DNA of 64,000 bases from Streptomyces sp. H27-H5 (GTDB lineage: Bacteria; Actinomycetota; Actinomycetes; Streptomycetales; Streptomycetaceae): the NCBI RefSeq assembly GCF_026627505.1, contig NZ_JAPNLK010000035.1:1-64000 (forward strand), given 5' to 3'. The notes under the pieces are model-generated. The model saw nothing but the letters and a program-made list of their open reading frames with translations, was not told where the DNA came from and ran no database searches. Position numbers and translations under genes: made by a program. This document shows positions 15,099 through 23,483 of this stretch, in pieces. Each line of letters starts with the position of its first letter. Positions within the stretch are counted from its first letter, which is position 1.

Positions 15099-16262
15099 AT
15101 GGGCGCCGTGATCCCTGCCAAGGCCCTGACGGCCGCCGCTCCCTCGCCCGCGTCGCCGAGCACGGCCCGAGCCATCAACGACCGGCTCGCCCTCGGACTC
15201 CTCCAGTCCGAGGGACCCCTCACGGCCACCCAGCTCAAGCACCTGACCGGCCTGTCGCGGCCCTCGGTCGCCGACCTCGTGGAACGACTCACCGAAGCCG
15301 GACTGATCGAGGTCGTGGGGGAGTCCGGGGCACAGCGGCGCGGCCCCAACGCCCGCCTGTACGGGATCGTCGCCCGCCGCGCCCACCTGGCCGCGCTGGA
15401 CGTGCGCACCGACAGCGCCACCGCCGTCGTCACCGACCTGCTGGGCCTGCCACTGGCCGAGGTCTCGCTGCCGGTCGACGCCGTCGAGGAGGCCGTGGAC
15501 CGGCTGGACACCCTGACGCGGGAGGTCGGCGCGGCACCCCTGCACACCGTGGTCGTCGGCGCTCCCGGACTGGTCTCCCCGGACAGCGGCCACCTCGGCG
15601 ACACCCTGCGCCTGCCGTCCTGGCACCGGGACCTCGTGGTGGCCCTGCGGCGACGGCTGCCGGCGAAGGTGGTCGTGGAGAACGAGACCAACCTCGCCGC
15701 CCTCGCCGAACAGCGGATCGGCGCGGCCCGGGACGTGGAATCCTTCGTCCTGCTGTGGCTGGGCGCCGGGGTGGGCGCGGCGGTGGTCCTGGACGGGCGG
15801 CTGCGCCGGGGGGCCTCCGGCGGGGCGGGCGAGATCGGTTTCCTGCCCGTCCCGGGGACCGCCGCACTGCCGTCGGACACCGACTGCGGCGGAGGCTTCC
15901 ACGCGCTCGCCGGACGCCGTGCCGTCACCGCGCTGGCCGCCGAACACGGCTTCCGGGGACCGGCGGAGGAGGCGGTCGCCGGCGCCGCCGGCGAGGCGTT
16001 CCTGGACGCGCTGGCCGAACGCCTCGCGATCGGGGCGGCGGCCGTCGCGGCGATCCTCGACCCGGGCTGCGTGGTCCTGGCGGGCGAACTCGGCCACGCC
16101 GGCGGCCCCGCGCTGGCCGCCCGCGTCGCCGCCCGCCTGAGCACCCTGACCCCGGTCACCACGGAGGTCCGCGCCACGGTCCTCGGCGGCGCTGCGGTAC
16201 TGGCGGGGGCCAGACTGGCCGCCCGCGAGGAGGCACAGGCCGTCCTCTTCGGCGGCGGCTGA
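15099..16262 (+). CDS. ROK-family transcriptional regulator
   Basis: 387 residues from the ATG at 15099. The upstream ATG 15072 lies within the dyad, and GTG 15108 is another option. The N-terminal winged helix (L-L-Q-S-E-G-P-L-T-A-T-Q-L-K-H-L-T-G-L-S-R-P-S-V) is followed by a ROK sugar-kinase-like domain with G-A-P-G-L-V, E-N-E-T-N-L-A-A-L-A-E and an L-G-A-G-V-G-A loop. The usual zinc-site cysteine cluster is reduced (one D-C-G-G-G), so it may not bind zinc or phosphorylate. ROK repressors sense sugars; the target is probably the divergent MFS gene. Confidence 0.8.
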   Translation: MGAVIPAKALTAAAPSPASPSTARAINDRLALGLLQSEGPLTATQLKHLTGLSRPSVADLVERLTEAGLIEVVGESGAQRRGPNARLYGIVARRAHLAALDVRTDSATAVVTDLLGLPLAEVSLPVDAVEEAVDRLDTLTREVGAAPLHTVVVGAPGLVSPDSGHLGDTLRLPSWHRDLVVALRRRLPAKVVVENETNLAALAEQRIGAARDVESFVLLWLGAGVGAAVVLDGRLRRGASGGAGEIGFLPVPGTAALPSDTDCGGGFHALAGRRAVTALAAEHGFRGPAEEAVAGAAGEAFLDALAERLAIGAAAVAAILDPGCVVLAGELGHAGGPALAARVAARLSTLTPVTTEVRATVLGGAAVLAGARLAAREEAQAVLFGGG

Positions 16263-16318
16263 CCCCGCCCGGCCCGCGCCCCTCGCACCGCCCCCGCACG
16301 CCCGGCCCGCGCGCACGA

Positions 16319-17053
16319 CTACCGCCGGGCCAGGAACTCCGCGAAGGTGCCGCGGCCCACCGCGTGCGACGGAGCCAGGTTCCCCCCGCGCCGGAAACCG
16401 GCGTACGCCCGGCCCGCGAGCGGCAGCGCGACGATCCGGCGCCGCCTTCCCGTCGCCTTCAGGTACGCACGCGCCAGGTCCGGCAGGCTCCGGATCTCCG
16501 GGCCGCCCATGTCGTCCACCCGCCCCGCCGGGACGGGCACCGCCAGCTCCGCCAGCCGGTCCGCGACCTCCTCGACGGCGATCGGCTGTACCCGCACCCC
16601 CTTCGGCAGCGGCATCACCGGCAGCCTCGCCGCCGCGCCCACCACCTGCGCGACCAGGTCGTGGAACTGCGTGGCCCGCAGGATCGTCACGCCCAGCCCC
16701 GAGGCCTCCAGCAGCCGCTCCACCTTCAGCTTGGTGACGTAGTAGCCCAGCGGCACCACGTCCACGCCCACGATCGAGATGTAGACGATGTTGGTCACGG
16801 TCCCGGCCCGCCGGGCCGCCTCCACGAGGTTCCCCGCGGCCACGTCGTCACCCCCGCGCGGGGCGCTCGCGCAGTGCACCACCACCTGCGCGCCGCGCAG
16901 CGCCGCGTCCAGACCGGTTCCGTCCGTGAGGTCCACCGGGTGGTCGGGCGCGTGCCGGCTGAGGACCCGTACCTCGTGCCCCGCCGCCCGCAGGCGCGTG
17001 GTGACGAGCGAGCCGAGGTTTCCGGTGCCTCCGGTGACGACGATCGTGTTCAC
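16319..17053 (-). CDS. NAD(P)-binding SDR/NmrA-like oxidoreductase, partner of ECF41 sigma
   Basis: 244 residues; the GTG at 17053 follows GGAAGGAA. Atypical SDR fold: T-G-G-T-G-N-L-G at 7-14 binds NAD(P), and Y-Y-V-T-K-L-K gives a Y-x-x-x-K pair. It resembles NmrA/quinone-reductase-like reductases. It lies 29 bases after the sigma factor stop. ECF41 sigma genes are typically paired with a carboxymuconolactone decarboxylase, oxidoreductase or epimerase ('COE') protein that is their target, and this gene fits that role. The enzymatic substrate is not known. Confidence 0.8.
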   Translation of the reverse strand: MNTIVVTGGTGNLGSLVTTRLRAAGHEVRVLSRHAPDHPVDLTDGTGLDAALRGAQVVVHCASAPRGGDDVAAGNLVEAARRAGTVTNIVYISIVGVDVVPLGYYVTKLKVERLLEASGLGVTILRATQFHDLVAQVVGAAARLPVMPLPKGVRVQPIAVEEVADRLAELAVPVPAGRVDDMGGPEIRSLPDLARAYLKATGRRRRIVALPLAGRAYAGFRRGGNLAPSHAVGRGTFAEFLARR

Positions 17054-17082
17054 GGTGTCCGTTCCTTCCCGAGGGGGTTCGT

Positions 17083-17991
17083 TCACCAGCCTGGACCGGG
17101 CAGCCTCCCGGAATGTGACAGCTGTCGTCGCAGGAACCCCAGCTTCTCCGGGTTGACCACCACCCGCGCGCCGCTGACCAGTCCATTCTCGAATTCCGGC
17201 AGGAACACCGCCACCTCGCCGAAGACCAGCGCCGGGGCCCCGTTGACCTCCGCGAAGGCGACCGCCTCCTCGCCGACGAACTTGCGCAGCGCGCCCACCA
17301 GGAAACGGGCCACGTTCTCCCGGCCCAGGATCGGCCGCCGGGCCGCGCCCACCACCCCGCCGCCGTCCGACACGTACCGGACGTCGGTCGCGAGCAGGCT
17401 CTCCAGCCGGGCCAGGTCCCCGTCGCGCGCCGCGGACATGAAGGTCTCCACCAGGCCCCGCCACCGCTCGGGATCGGGTTGGAACCGCGGCCGCGGGGTG
17501 TCCACCCGCTCCGCCGCCCGTCGGTGGAGCTGCCGGGAGTTGGCCTCGGTGACGTCCAACAGCCCGGCGATCTCCCGGTGCCCGTACCCGAAGGCCTCGC
17601 GCAGCACGTACACGGCGCGCTCCTTCGGCGTCAGCCGTTCCAACAGCACCAGCAGGGCCATCGAGACGCCGTCCCGGCGCTCGGTCGAGTCCAGCGGGCC
17701 GAGCGTCCCGTCCCCGGTGAGGACCGGTTCCGGGAGCCAGGGGCCGACGTACTCCTCGCGGCGGGCGCGCGCGGAGGTGAGCCGGTTGAGGCACAACCGG
17801 GTGACCACCTTGGCCAACCAGGCCCCCGGATGCGCGATCGGCTCCCGGTCGGCGCCGTTCCACCGCAACCAGGCGTCCTGTACGACGTCCTCGGCCTCGT
17901 GGGCGGAGCCCAGCATGCGGTAGGCGATGCCGAACATCCGTTGCCGGTGTTCCTCGAATTCCGCTCCGGTCGCGGCGTTGTCCGTGGTCAC
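17083..17991 (-). CDS. ECF41-type RNA polymerase sigma factor with SnoaL-like C-terminal domain
   Basis: 302 residues, GTG at 17991. Sigma region 2 (Y-R-M-L-G-S-A-H-E-A-E-D-V-V-Q-D-A-W-L-R-W) and region 4 (L-T-P-K-E-R-A-V-Y-V-L-R-E-A-F-G-Y...I-A) are followed by a ~110-residue SnoaL-like extension. Three ECF41 signatures are visible: W-L-P-E-P in the linker (85-89), D-G-G-G at 209-212 and N-P-E-K-L at 280-284 (family form N-P-D-K-L). In ECF41 proteins the extension replaces an anti-sigma factor and modulates activity in cis. No anti-sigma gene is adjacent, in keeping with that. Confidence 0.88.
   Translation of the reverse strand: MTTDNAATGAEFEEHRQRMFGIAYRMLGSAHEAEDVVQDAWLRWNGADREPIAHPGAWLAKVVTRLCLNRLTSARARREEYVGPWLPEPVLTGDGTLGPLDSTERRDGVSMALLVLLERLTPKERAVYVLREAFGYGHREIAGLLDVTEANSRQLHRRAAERVDTPRPRFQPDPERWRGLVETFMSAARDGDLARLESLLATDVRYVSDGGGVVGAARRPILGRENVARFLVGALRKFVGEEAVAFAEVNGAPALVFGEVAVFLPEFENGLVSGARVVVNPEKLGFLRRQLSHSGRLPGPGW
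17094..17120 (-). promoter_or_regulatory. Candidate ECF41 promoter for the SDR gene
   Basis: On the minus strand TGTCACA (17120-17114) is followed by 16 bases and GGTC (17097-17094). The ECF41 promoter as I remember it is TGTCACA-N16-CGTC; this matches with one substitution. It lies inside the last codons of the sigma gene and would start a transcript about 30-40 bases before the SDR GTG. Confidence 0.6.
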
Positions 17992-18016
17992 GGCCCCAGC
18001 CTACGAGCGAACGCGC

Positions 18017-18050
18017 GAGGACCCGGTGGCCGCCGGGCCACCGGGTCCTC
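18017..18050 (-). terminator. Terminator of the chitinase gene
   Basis: Perfect 15-base stem (18017-18031 with 18036-18050) and a 4-base loop, 33 bases past the chitinase stop. Confidence 0.75.
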
Positions 18051-18082
18051 ACACTCGTCGGATCAAGCGGGCAGACCGGGGG

Positions 18083-20440
18083 TCAGCACGCGCCCTGGTC
18101 CTTCCAGACGCCCCAGTCACCGGTGGTGCCGGGCTCCTCGTTCTGCGTCCACCAACCGGCCTTCCAGTTGCGGCCCTTGTGCGAGACCACGTTGCCGCTG
18201 TTGTAGACCTGACCCGCGACGTACGCCGGGTTGGTGCACGTGCCGCCCGGAGGCGTCGTCGGCGGGGTGGTCGGCGGGGTGGTGGGGGGAGTCGTCGGCG
18301 GGGTGGTGGGCGGGGTCGTGGTGCCCGGCTCCACGACCGTGGTGCCGCGCGCCAGGTCGCCGGCGAGGGCGTAGGTCGTGCCGGAGATGTTCACCGTCCA
18401 GTTGGAGGGCGTGGACACCGGCAGGTAGTAGTTGAACGCCAGGTCGACCGAGGCGCCCGGGGCCAGCGTCTGCCAGGCCGGGAGCTTCAGGGAGACCCGG
18501 TGGAAGTCGCCCTTCAGACCACCGACGTTGCTGCCGGTGTGGTCGCTGCTGATCACCTTCGTGCCGAATCCGGACTGGTCCGAGGCGTTGTTCGGAGCCG
18601 AGGTCGCGTAGTCGAACTGGAACTCGGTGCCGCCCGGCAGCGTGGTCCGGGTGTTGTTGGTGATCTTGATTTTCGGGGTGATCGGGTAGTTGGAGTCGCC
18701 GAGCTTGAACTCGGTGAACTCCGTCGCCACGTCCACGGCCTTCTTCGGCAGCGCGGTGTTGGACTTGCTCGCGCCGTACGGGGAGGCCGCCTTGAACTTG
18801 TCGTACATCAGCGAGGTGAGCGTGTCGCCCATCTCGTACTGGCCCTTCGTGGCGTTCCAGGCGTAGTCGCCCGCCATCTCCCAGACCATCGTGCCGCCGA
18901 TGCCGCGGTCCACGACGTAGTCGGCCTTGGCCGCCACCGACTGCTCGTCCTCGGTGGAGAGGAAGACCTTCTTCTGGGCGTTCCACAGCCACGGCGCGAC
19001 CAGCTTGGCGTCGTACTTGCGGACGTAGGTGCCGGTCAGGGCGGTGTTCGCGGGGAAGCCGTACCTGGTGACGTAGTCGCCGACGATCCCCTTCTCCAGG
19101 TTCTTGGCGTGCCACATCGGGTTGGAACCGGCGGGGGACTCGACCCCGTTGGCGTCCTTGTCGTGCCACAGGTTGTCGATGCCGACGGCGCCGTCACCGC
19201 ACTTGGTCAGACCGGCGCCGGCCGGGCAGGTCGTCGCGGACGCCTTGCCCCACAGTCCGTCGGTGCCGCCCTGCACGTTCTTGTGGCCGCGGGTGTAGTA
19301 CGGCAGGCCGATGTTGATGCGGCCCGCCGGCATCGAGCCGCGGAAGTAGTGGTAGGCCCAGTCGGTGTTGAGGTACCCGACGCCCCCGTACTGGGAGCTG
19401 CCGTAGACGTTGGCGGCCGCCAGCTCGGCGTCCTTGCCGTCGTCGAACAGCGAGGCGTTGGGGCCGACGTACTCGTTCCAGGCGCCGTGCAGGTCGTAGG
19501 ACATGATGTTGACGTAGTCCAGGTACTTCTGCATCTGGAACGTCTCCATGCCCCGCAGCAGGTAGCCGGAGGACGGGGCGGCGACGGTGAGCATGTAGTG
19601 CTTGCCGTCGGTGGCGCCCGCGCGGTCGAGCTTCTCGCGCAGCGACTTCATCAGGGCCGCGTAGCCCTTGACCAGCCCGGCCCGGCGGGCGTTGGAGAGC
19701 TGCCAGTCCAGCGGGTTGCCCGCGTCCTTCATGGTGGTCGGGTACTCGTAGTCGATGTCGACGCCGTTGAACCCGTACGTGCGGATGAACTCGACGGAGG
19801 AGTTCGCGAAGGTGTCGATGCCGGCCTGGTTGACCGAGCCGTCGGCGTTGGTGGCCATCGAGTAGAAGCCGCCGGAGGCGACCCGGTTGCCGTCGTCGCC
19901 GAAGTAGCCGCCGGTCTCGGCCCAACCGCCCACCGAGATCAGGGTCTTCACGTTCGGGTACTGCTTCTTGAACTTCGTCAGCTGGTTGAAGTGGCCCTTG
20001 TAGGGGAGGGCCGGATCCATCTCGGCGCCCGCGACACCCGGCCAGGTCATCCCGGTGGCCGCGTTGTTCGCGTTGTCCGCGCCCACGGCGATCTTGTTGT
20101 CCCCGCCGACGTGGGCGAAGGCGTAGTTCAGGTGGGTGACCTTGGACCAGGGGATGTTGTTGGCGAGGTAGGCGGGGGTGCCGTCCTTGCCGGTGCGCCA
20201 TCCGGTGAAGTAGCCGATGACGCGCCGCTGGTGGTCGGCGCCCATCTTCTCGCGGCCCTCGGAGTCGTAGACCGAGCAGTACGGGACGTCGACTCCGGCC
20301 GTCTTGTACAGCCCGTCGGGGCGACACGACTCGTTGTCGGCGGCGTGCGAGACGCCGGCCGAGAGCCCGCCGACCAGCAGTCCGGCGATTGCGGCGCCGG
20401 ATGCCAGGAGCATCGCTCTCGTACGTGTGGGGGACGGCAT
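18083..20440 (-). CDS. Secreted GH18 chitinase with CBM and Thr-Pro linker
   Basis: 785 residues; the ATG at 20440 follows AGGAGG. Signal peptide ~1-33 (cut after A-H-A-A). The GH18 barrel spans about 70-560. The strand-4 motif reads F-N-G-V-D-I-D-Y-E at 224-232: the acid/base Glu is E232 and the two following Asp are kept, but the usual first Asp is Asn. Y-N-I-M-S-Y-D-L-H and M-V-W-E-M-A-G-D motifs are present. A beta-sandwich region (~575-700), a T-T-P-P repeat linker (~710-735) and a C-terminal CBM5/12-type chitin-binding domain (W-K-A-G-W-W-T-Q-N-E-E-P-G) follow. It degrades chitin outside the cell. Promoter direct repeats indicate chitin/GlcNAc control. Confidence 0.92.
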   Translation of the reverse strand: MPSPTRTRAMLLASGAAIAGLLVGGLSAGVSHAADNESCRPDGLYKTAGVDVPYCSVYDSEGREKMGADHQRRVIGYFTGWRTGKDGTPAYLANNIPWSKVTHLNYAFAHVGGDNKIAVGADNANNAATGMTWPGVAGAEMDPALPYKGHFNQLTKFKKQYPNVKTLISVGGWAETGGYFGDDGNRVASGGFYSMATNADGSVNQAGIDTFANSSVEFIRTYGFNGVDIDYEYPTTMKDAGNPLDWQLSNARRAGLVKGYAALMKSLREKLDRAGATDGKHYMLTVAAPSSGYLLRGMETFQMQKYLDYVNIMSYDLHGAWNEYVGPNASLFDDGKDAELAAANVYGSSQYGGVGYLNTDWAYHYFRGSMPAGRINIGLPYYTRGHKNVQGGTDGLWGKASATTCPAGAGLTKCGDGAVGIDNLWHDKDANGVESPAGSNPMWHAKNLEKGIVGDYVTRYGFPANTALTGTYVRKYDAKLVAPWLWNAQKKVFLSTEDEQSVAAKADYVVDRGIGGTMVWEMAGDYAWNATKGQYEMGDTLTSLMYDKFKAASPYGASKSNTALPKKAVDVATEFTEFKLGDSNYPITPKIKITNNTRTTLPGGTEFQFDYATSAPNNASDQSGFGTKVISSDHTGSNVGGLKGDFHRVSLKLPAWQTLAPGASVDLAFNYYLPVSTPSNWTVNISGTTYALAGDLARGTTVVEPGTTTPPTTPPTTPPTTPPTTPPTTPPGGTCTNPAYVAGQVYNSGNVVSHKGRNWKAGWWTQNEEPGTTGDWGVWKDQGAC

Positions 20441-20755
20441 GGTGCCTCCTGGGGAGGGGAGGATGGCAGGACACAACGTGCATCAACATGCGGAAGGGTG
20501 ACGCTGGTTGGCCCGCGACGTGCGCACATCCGACGGGCCGGCTCCCTGGGAAGATGAAGGGAACGTTAAGAGGACTAGACCAACCCGTCAATAGGTCTGG
20601 ACCAACGCTCGGTCGGAAGTGCGCGTCCCGCGCCGGCGGCGCGCGGCCGGCGCGACAGTGGCGCTCAAGAATGGCTTGTTTGTGATCCAGGCCACATACG
20701 CTCACCCGCATGGCCGCCGATCACCCGTGGCACACTGGCCTGAGTACCAGTAGCA
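20441..20755. other. Divergent intergenic region, chitinase to riboflavin operon
   Basis: Holds the chitinase promoter repeats (20571-20605), a run of about 130 bases with no recognisable gene, and then the start of the FMN riboswitch. The rib operon promoter must lie just upstream of 20756. Confidence 0.5.
20571..20605 (-). promoter_or_regulatory. Chitinase promoter direct repeats (DasR-type sites)
   Basis: On the minus strand TTGGTCCAGACCT (20605-20593) and TTGGTCTAGTCCT (20583-20571) match at 11 of 13 bases with a 22-base period. Streptomyces chitinase promoters carry paired repeats of this type around the promoter core, and the half-site agrees with the DasR element ACTGGTCTAGACCACT. They lie 131-165 bases before the chitinase ATG. 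Confidence 0.75.
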
Positions 20756-20882
20756 GCGCACTCCGGGGTCGGTGTAATTCCGAACCGGCGGTTATAGTCC
20801 GCGACCCGTCCGCAGCCAGCGGCCGGTTGACCAGGTGAAATTCCTGGACCGACGGTTAAAGTCCGGATGGGAGGCAGTGCGC
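20756..20882 (+). ncRNA. FMN riboswitch (RFN element)
   Basis: The closing stem P1 is GCGCACT (20756-20762) with AGTGCGC (20876-20882). Between them are the conserved RFN segments GGGGTCGGTG..AATTCCGAACCGG, CGGTTATAGTCCGCGACCC, the GTGAAATTCCTGGACCGACGG arm and TTAAAGTCCGGATGGGAGG. It precedes ribD by about 170 bases, the usual context. Several hairpins follow, for example CGTATCC-AGC-GGATACG at 20924-20940, and could form the expression platform. FMN binding should lower expression of the operon. Confidence 0.95.
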
Positions 20883-21051
20883 GGCGGGCAGTCACCGGTA
20901 CGCCGCCGTCGGCGGTCCATCGGCGTATCCAGCGGATACGTCTCGAAGGGACCGTTCATCCGGCCTCGGCGTCCCCGCGTGTGCCACCCGCTTCATCTGT
21001 CGTATCCCGACAGGCCCCGGAGTCCGTGCCCGATTGAGGCAGGAGGACCCG

Positions 21052-22209
21052 GTGGCGCCACACGCCGACACGCACCACGACGACGCGTCCGCACGTGACG
21101 CGCACGCCATGCGTGACGAAACCGCCATGCGCCGAGCCATCGAGCTCGCGGCCCGCGGACTCGGCTCCACCAGCCCCAACCCCGTCGTCGGCTGCGTCGT
21201 CACGGACGCCACCGGCCGCGTCGTCGGCGAAGGCTGGCACGAACGGGCCGGCGGCCCGCACGCCGAGGTCCACGCCCTGCGCGCGGCCGGGGCGGCGGCC
21301 CGCGGCGGCACCGCCTACGTCACCCTCGAACCCTGCAACCACACCGGCCGCACCGGCCCCTGCGCGCAGGCCCTCGTCGACGCCGGCGTCACCCGCGTCC
21401 TCTACGCCGTCCCCGACCCGACCCCGCAGGCCGGCGGCGGCTCCGCCACCCTGCGCGCGGCCGGGATCACCGCCGAGGTCGGCCTCCTCGCCGACGAGGC
21501 CGAGGACGGCAACGCCGCCTGGCTGACCTCCGTGCGCCTGGGCCGCCCCCACGTCCTGTGGAAGTACGCCGCCACCCTCGACGGCCGCGTCGCCGCCGCC
21601 GACGGCACCAGCCGCTGGATCAGCTCCGCCGAGTCCCGCGCCGACGTCCACCGGCTGCGCGCCGAGGTCGACGCCGTCCTCGTCGGCGCCGGCACCCTGC
21701 GCGCCGACGACCCGCACCTCGCCGTGCGCGGACCCGCGGTGCAGGCCCTCGCGGGCCGGCCGCTGCGGGTCGTCCTGGACACCCACGCCCGCATCCGGCC
21801 CGGCGCCCGCGTCCTGGACGACGCCGCGCCGACCCTGCTCGCCGTCGGCGAGGACGCCGACACCCGGCACCTGCCCGGAGTCGACGTGGTCCGCCTCCCC
21901 GGCGACGCGCACGGACTCTCCGTCGAGGCCCTGCTCGCGGAGCTGTACCGGCGCGGCACCCGCTCCGTCCTCCTCGAAGGCGGCCCGACGCTGGCCGGCG
22001 CGTTCGTCGCGGCGGGCGCCGTGGACAAGGTCGTCGGCTACCTCGCCCCCGTCCTGCTCGGAGCGGGCCCGAACGCCCTCGCCGACGCCGGCGTCGCCAC
22101 CCTCACCGACGCGCTCCGTCTCCGCATCACCGACACGACCCGCATCGGCACCGACATCCGCGTCACCGCAGTCCCCGAAGCCGCCCCCATCGCCCCCAAG
22201 GAGCACTGA
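21052..22209 (+). CDS. ribD: Bifunctional diaminohydroxyphosphoribosylaminopyrimidine deaminase / 5-amino-6-(5-phosphoribosylamino)uracil reductase
   Basis: 385 residues; the GTG at 21052 follows AGGAGG. The N-terminal deaminase domain has the zinc site H-A-E at 70-72 with C95 and C104 (P-C-N-H-T-G-R-T-G-P-C). The C-terminal reductase domain has T-L-D-G-R-V-A-A and V-L-L-E-G-G-P-T-L. It catalyses the second and third steps of riboflavin synthesis from GTP. The family's usual A-x-x-D-P-N-P loop is shortened to P-D-P-T-P-Q-A here. First gene of the riboswitch-controlled operon; ribE starts immediately after its stop. Confidence 0.95.
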   Translation: MAPHADTHHDDASARDAHAMRDETAMRRAIELAARGLGSTSPNPVVGCVVTDATGRVVGEGWHERAGGPHAEVHALRAAGAAARGGTAYVTLEPCNHTGRTGPCAQALVDAGVTRVLYAVPDPTPQAGGGSATLRAAGITAEVGLLADEAEDGNAAWLTSVRLGRPHVLWKYAATLDGRVAAADGTSRWISSAESRADVHRLRAEVDAVLVGAGTLRADDPHLAVRGPAVQALAGRPLRVVLDTHARIRPGARVLDDAAPTLLAVGEDADTRHLPGVDVVRLPGDAHGLSVEALLAELYRRGTRSVLLEGGPTLAGAFVAAGAVDKVVGYLAPVLLGAGPNALADAGVATLTDALRLRITDTTRIGTDIRVTAVPEAAPIAPKEH

Positions 22210-22833
22210 GTGTTCACCGGAATCGTCGAAGAACTGGGCGAGGTCACCGCCGTCGAGCAGCTCGCGGAAGCCTCCCGCTTCCGCCTGCGCGGCCCCCTCG
22301 TCACCGACGGCGCCAAGCACGGCGACTCGATCGCCGTCAACGGCGTCTGCCTGACCGTGGTGGAGACCGCCGACGGCGAGTTCACCGCCGACGTCATGCA
22401 GGAGACCCTGAACCGCTCCAGCCTCGGCGCCCTCACCCAGGGGTCCCGGGTCAACCTGGAGCGCCCGATGGAACTCGGCGGGCGGCTCGGCGGGCACCTG
22501 GTCCAGGGCCACGTGGACGGCACCGGCACGATCCTGTCCCGCACCCCCTCCGAGCACTGGGAGCTCGTCAAGGTCGGCCTTCCCGCCGGCCTCGCGCGGT
22601 ACGTCGTCGAGAAGGGCTCCATCACGGTCGACGGCGTCAGCCTCACCGTGGTCGAGGCCGCCGCCGACTGGTTCACGATCAGCCTCATCCCGACCACCCT
22701 CGCCCTGACCACGCTCGGCCTCAAGCAGAGCGGCGACCCGGTCAACCTGGAGGTGGACGTCCTCGCCAAGTACGTGGAACGCCTGCTCGCCGCCGGAGTG
22801 AACCCCCTGCACGCCCGGGAGGAATCGAAGTGA
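22210..22833 (+). CDS. ribE: Riboflavin synthase alpha chain
   Basis: 207 residues with the standard start F-T-G-I-V-E-E-L-G. Two lumazine-binding repeats are evident: G-D-S-I-A-V-N-G-V-C-L-T-V and G-S-I-T-V-D-G-V-S-L-T-V. It converts two 6,7-dimethyl-8-ribityllumazine molecules to riboflavin plus the pyrimidinedione. The GTG at 22210 directly follows the ribD stop, with AAGGAG inside ribD's end. Its own stop overlaps the ribM start (GTGA). Confidence 0.95.
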   Translation: MFTGIVEELGEVTAVEQLAEASRFRLRGPLVTDGAKHGDSIAVNGVCLTVVETADGEFTADVMQETLNRSSLGALTQGSRVNLERPMELGGRLGGHLVQGHVDGTGTILSRTPSEHWELVKVGLPAGLARYVVEKGSITVDGVSLTVVEAAADWFTISLIPTTLALTTLGLKQSGDPVNLEVDVLAKYVERLLAAGVNPLHAREESK

Positions 22834-23483
22834 GCGCCCTGACCTGGCTCAACACCGAGGCCTTCGAGGTCGTCGGCCAGAAGGTCATCTGGTCCGACAT
22901 GATCGGCAACCTGATGGGCCTGGCCGCCCTCGCGCTCGGCTGGCGCCGCTCCATATGGACCTGGCCCGCCCAGCTCCTCTCCGGCCTGATCCTCATCGCC
23001 GCCTACGCCTCCGCCCACCTCGCGGGCGGCGTCGGCAAGCAGCTTCTCGTCATCGGCGTGGCCGTCTGGGGCTGGCGGGCCTGGCAGAAGGGCCGGCAGC
23101 AGGCCCAGGACGGCTCCATCGCCGTCCGCACGGCGAGCTGGAAGGAGCGCGGACTGCTCCTGGCCGGCGCGGCCCTCGGCACCCTTGCGGTCGGCGGCCT
23201 CTTCACGCTGTTCCCGCACCTGTCGTGGAGCCCGTGGGCGGACGCCTACATCTTCGTCGGCACCATCGTGGCCATGGTGGCCCAGGCCCGCGGCCTGGTG
23301 GAGTTCTGGTTCGCCTGGCTCCTCGTCGACCTCGTCGGCGTCCCCCTCGCCTTCAACAACGGCCTGGCCTTCTCCGGTCTCGTCTACGTCGTCTACTTCG
23401 CGCTCGTCCTGTGGGGCGCGTACGACTGGTACCAGCGCTCGCGCCGCACCCCCGCCCCGGCCCTCGAAGGAGCAACGGCATGA
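22830..23483 (+). CDS. ribM: Riboflavin transporter of the PnuC family (RibM)
   Basis: 217-residue membrane protein with about 7 hydrophobic helices and PnuC-family features (N-L-M-G-L-A-A-L-A-L-G near the start, W-F-A-W-L-L-V-D-L-V-G-V-P and Y-D-W-Y-Q-R near the end). PnuC relatives placed in rib operons of actinobacteria (RibM/PnuX) carry riboflavin instead of nicotinamide riboside. Translationally coupled on both sides: GTGA overlap with ribE and ATGA overlap with ribBA. Confidence 0.88.
   Translation: MSALTWLNTEAFEVVGQKVIWSDMIGNLMGLAALALGWRRSIWTWPAQLLSGLILIAAYASAHLAGGVGKQLLVIGVAVWGWRAWQKGRQQAQDGSIAVRTASWKERGLLLAGAALGTLAVGGLFTLFPHLSWSPWADAYIFVGTIVAMVAQARGLVEFWFAWLLVDLVGVPLAFNNGLAFSGLVYVVYFALVLWGAYDWYQRSRRTPAPALEGATA

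Noticed and set aside
18240..18325. Short tandem DNA repeat (GGGGTGGTCGGC units)
   Set aside because: It encodes the Thr-Pro linker of the chitinase and needs no other explanation.
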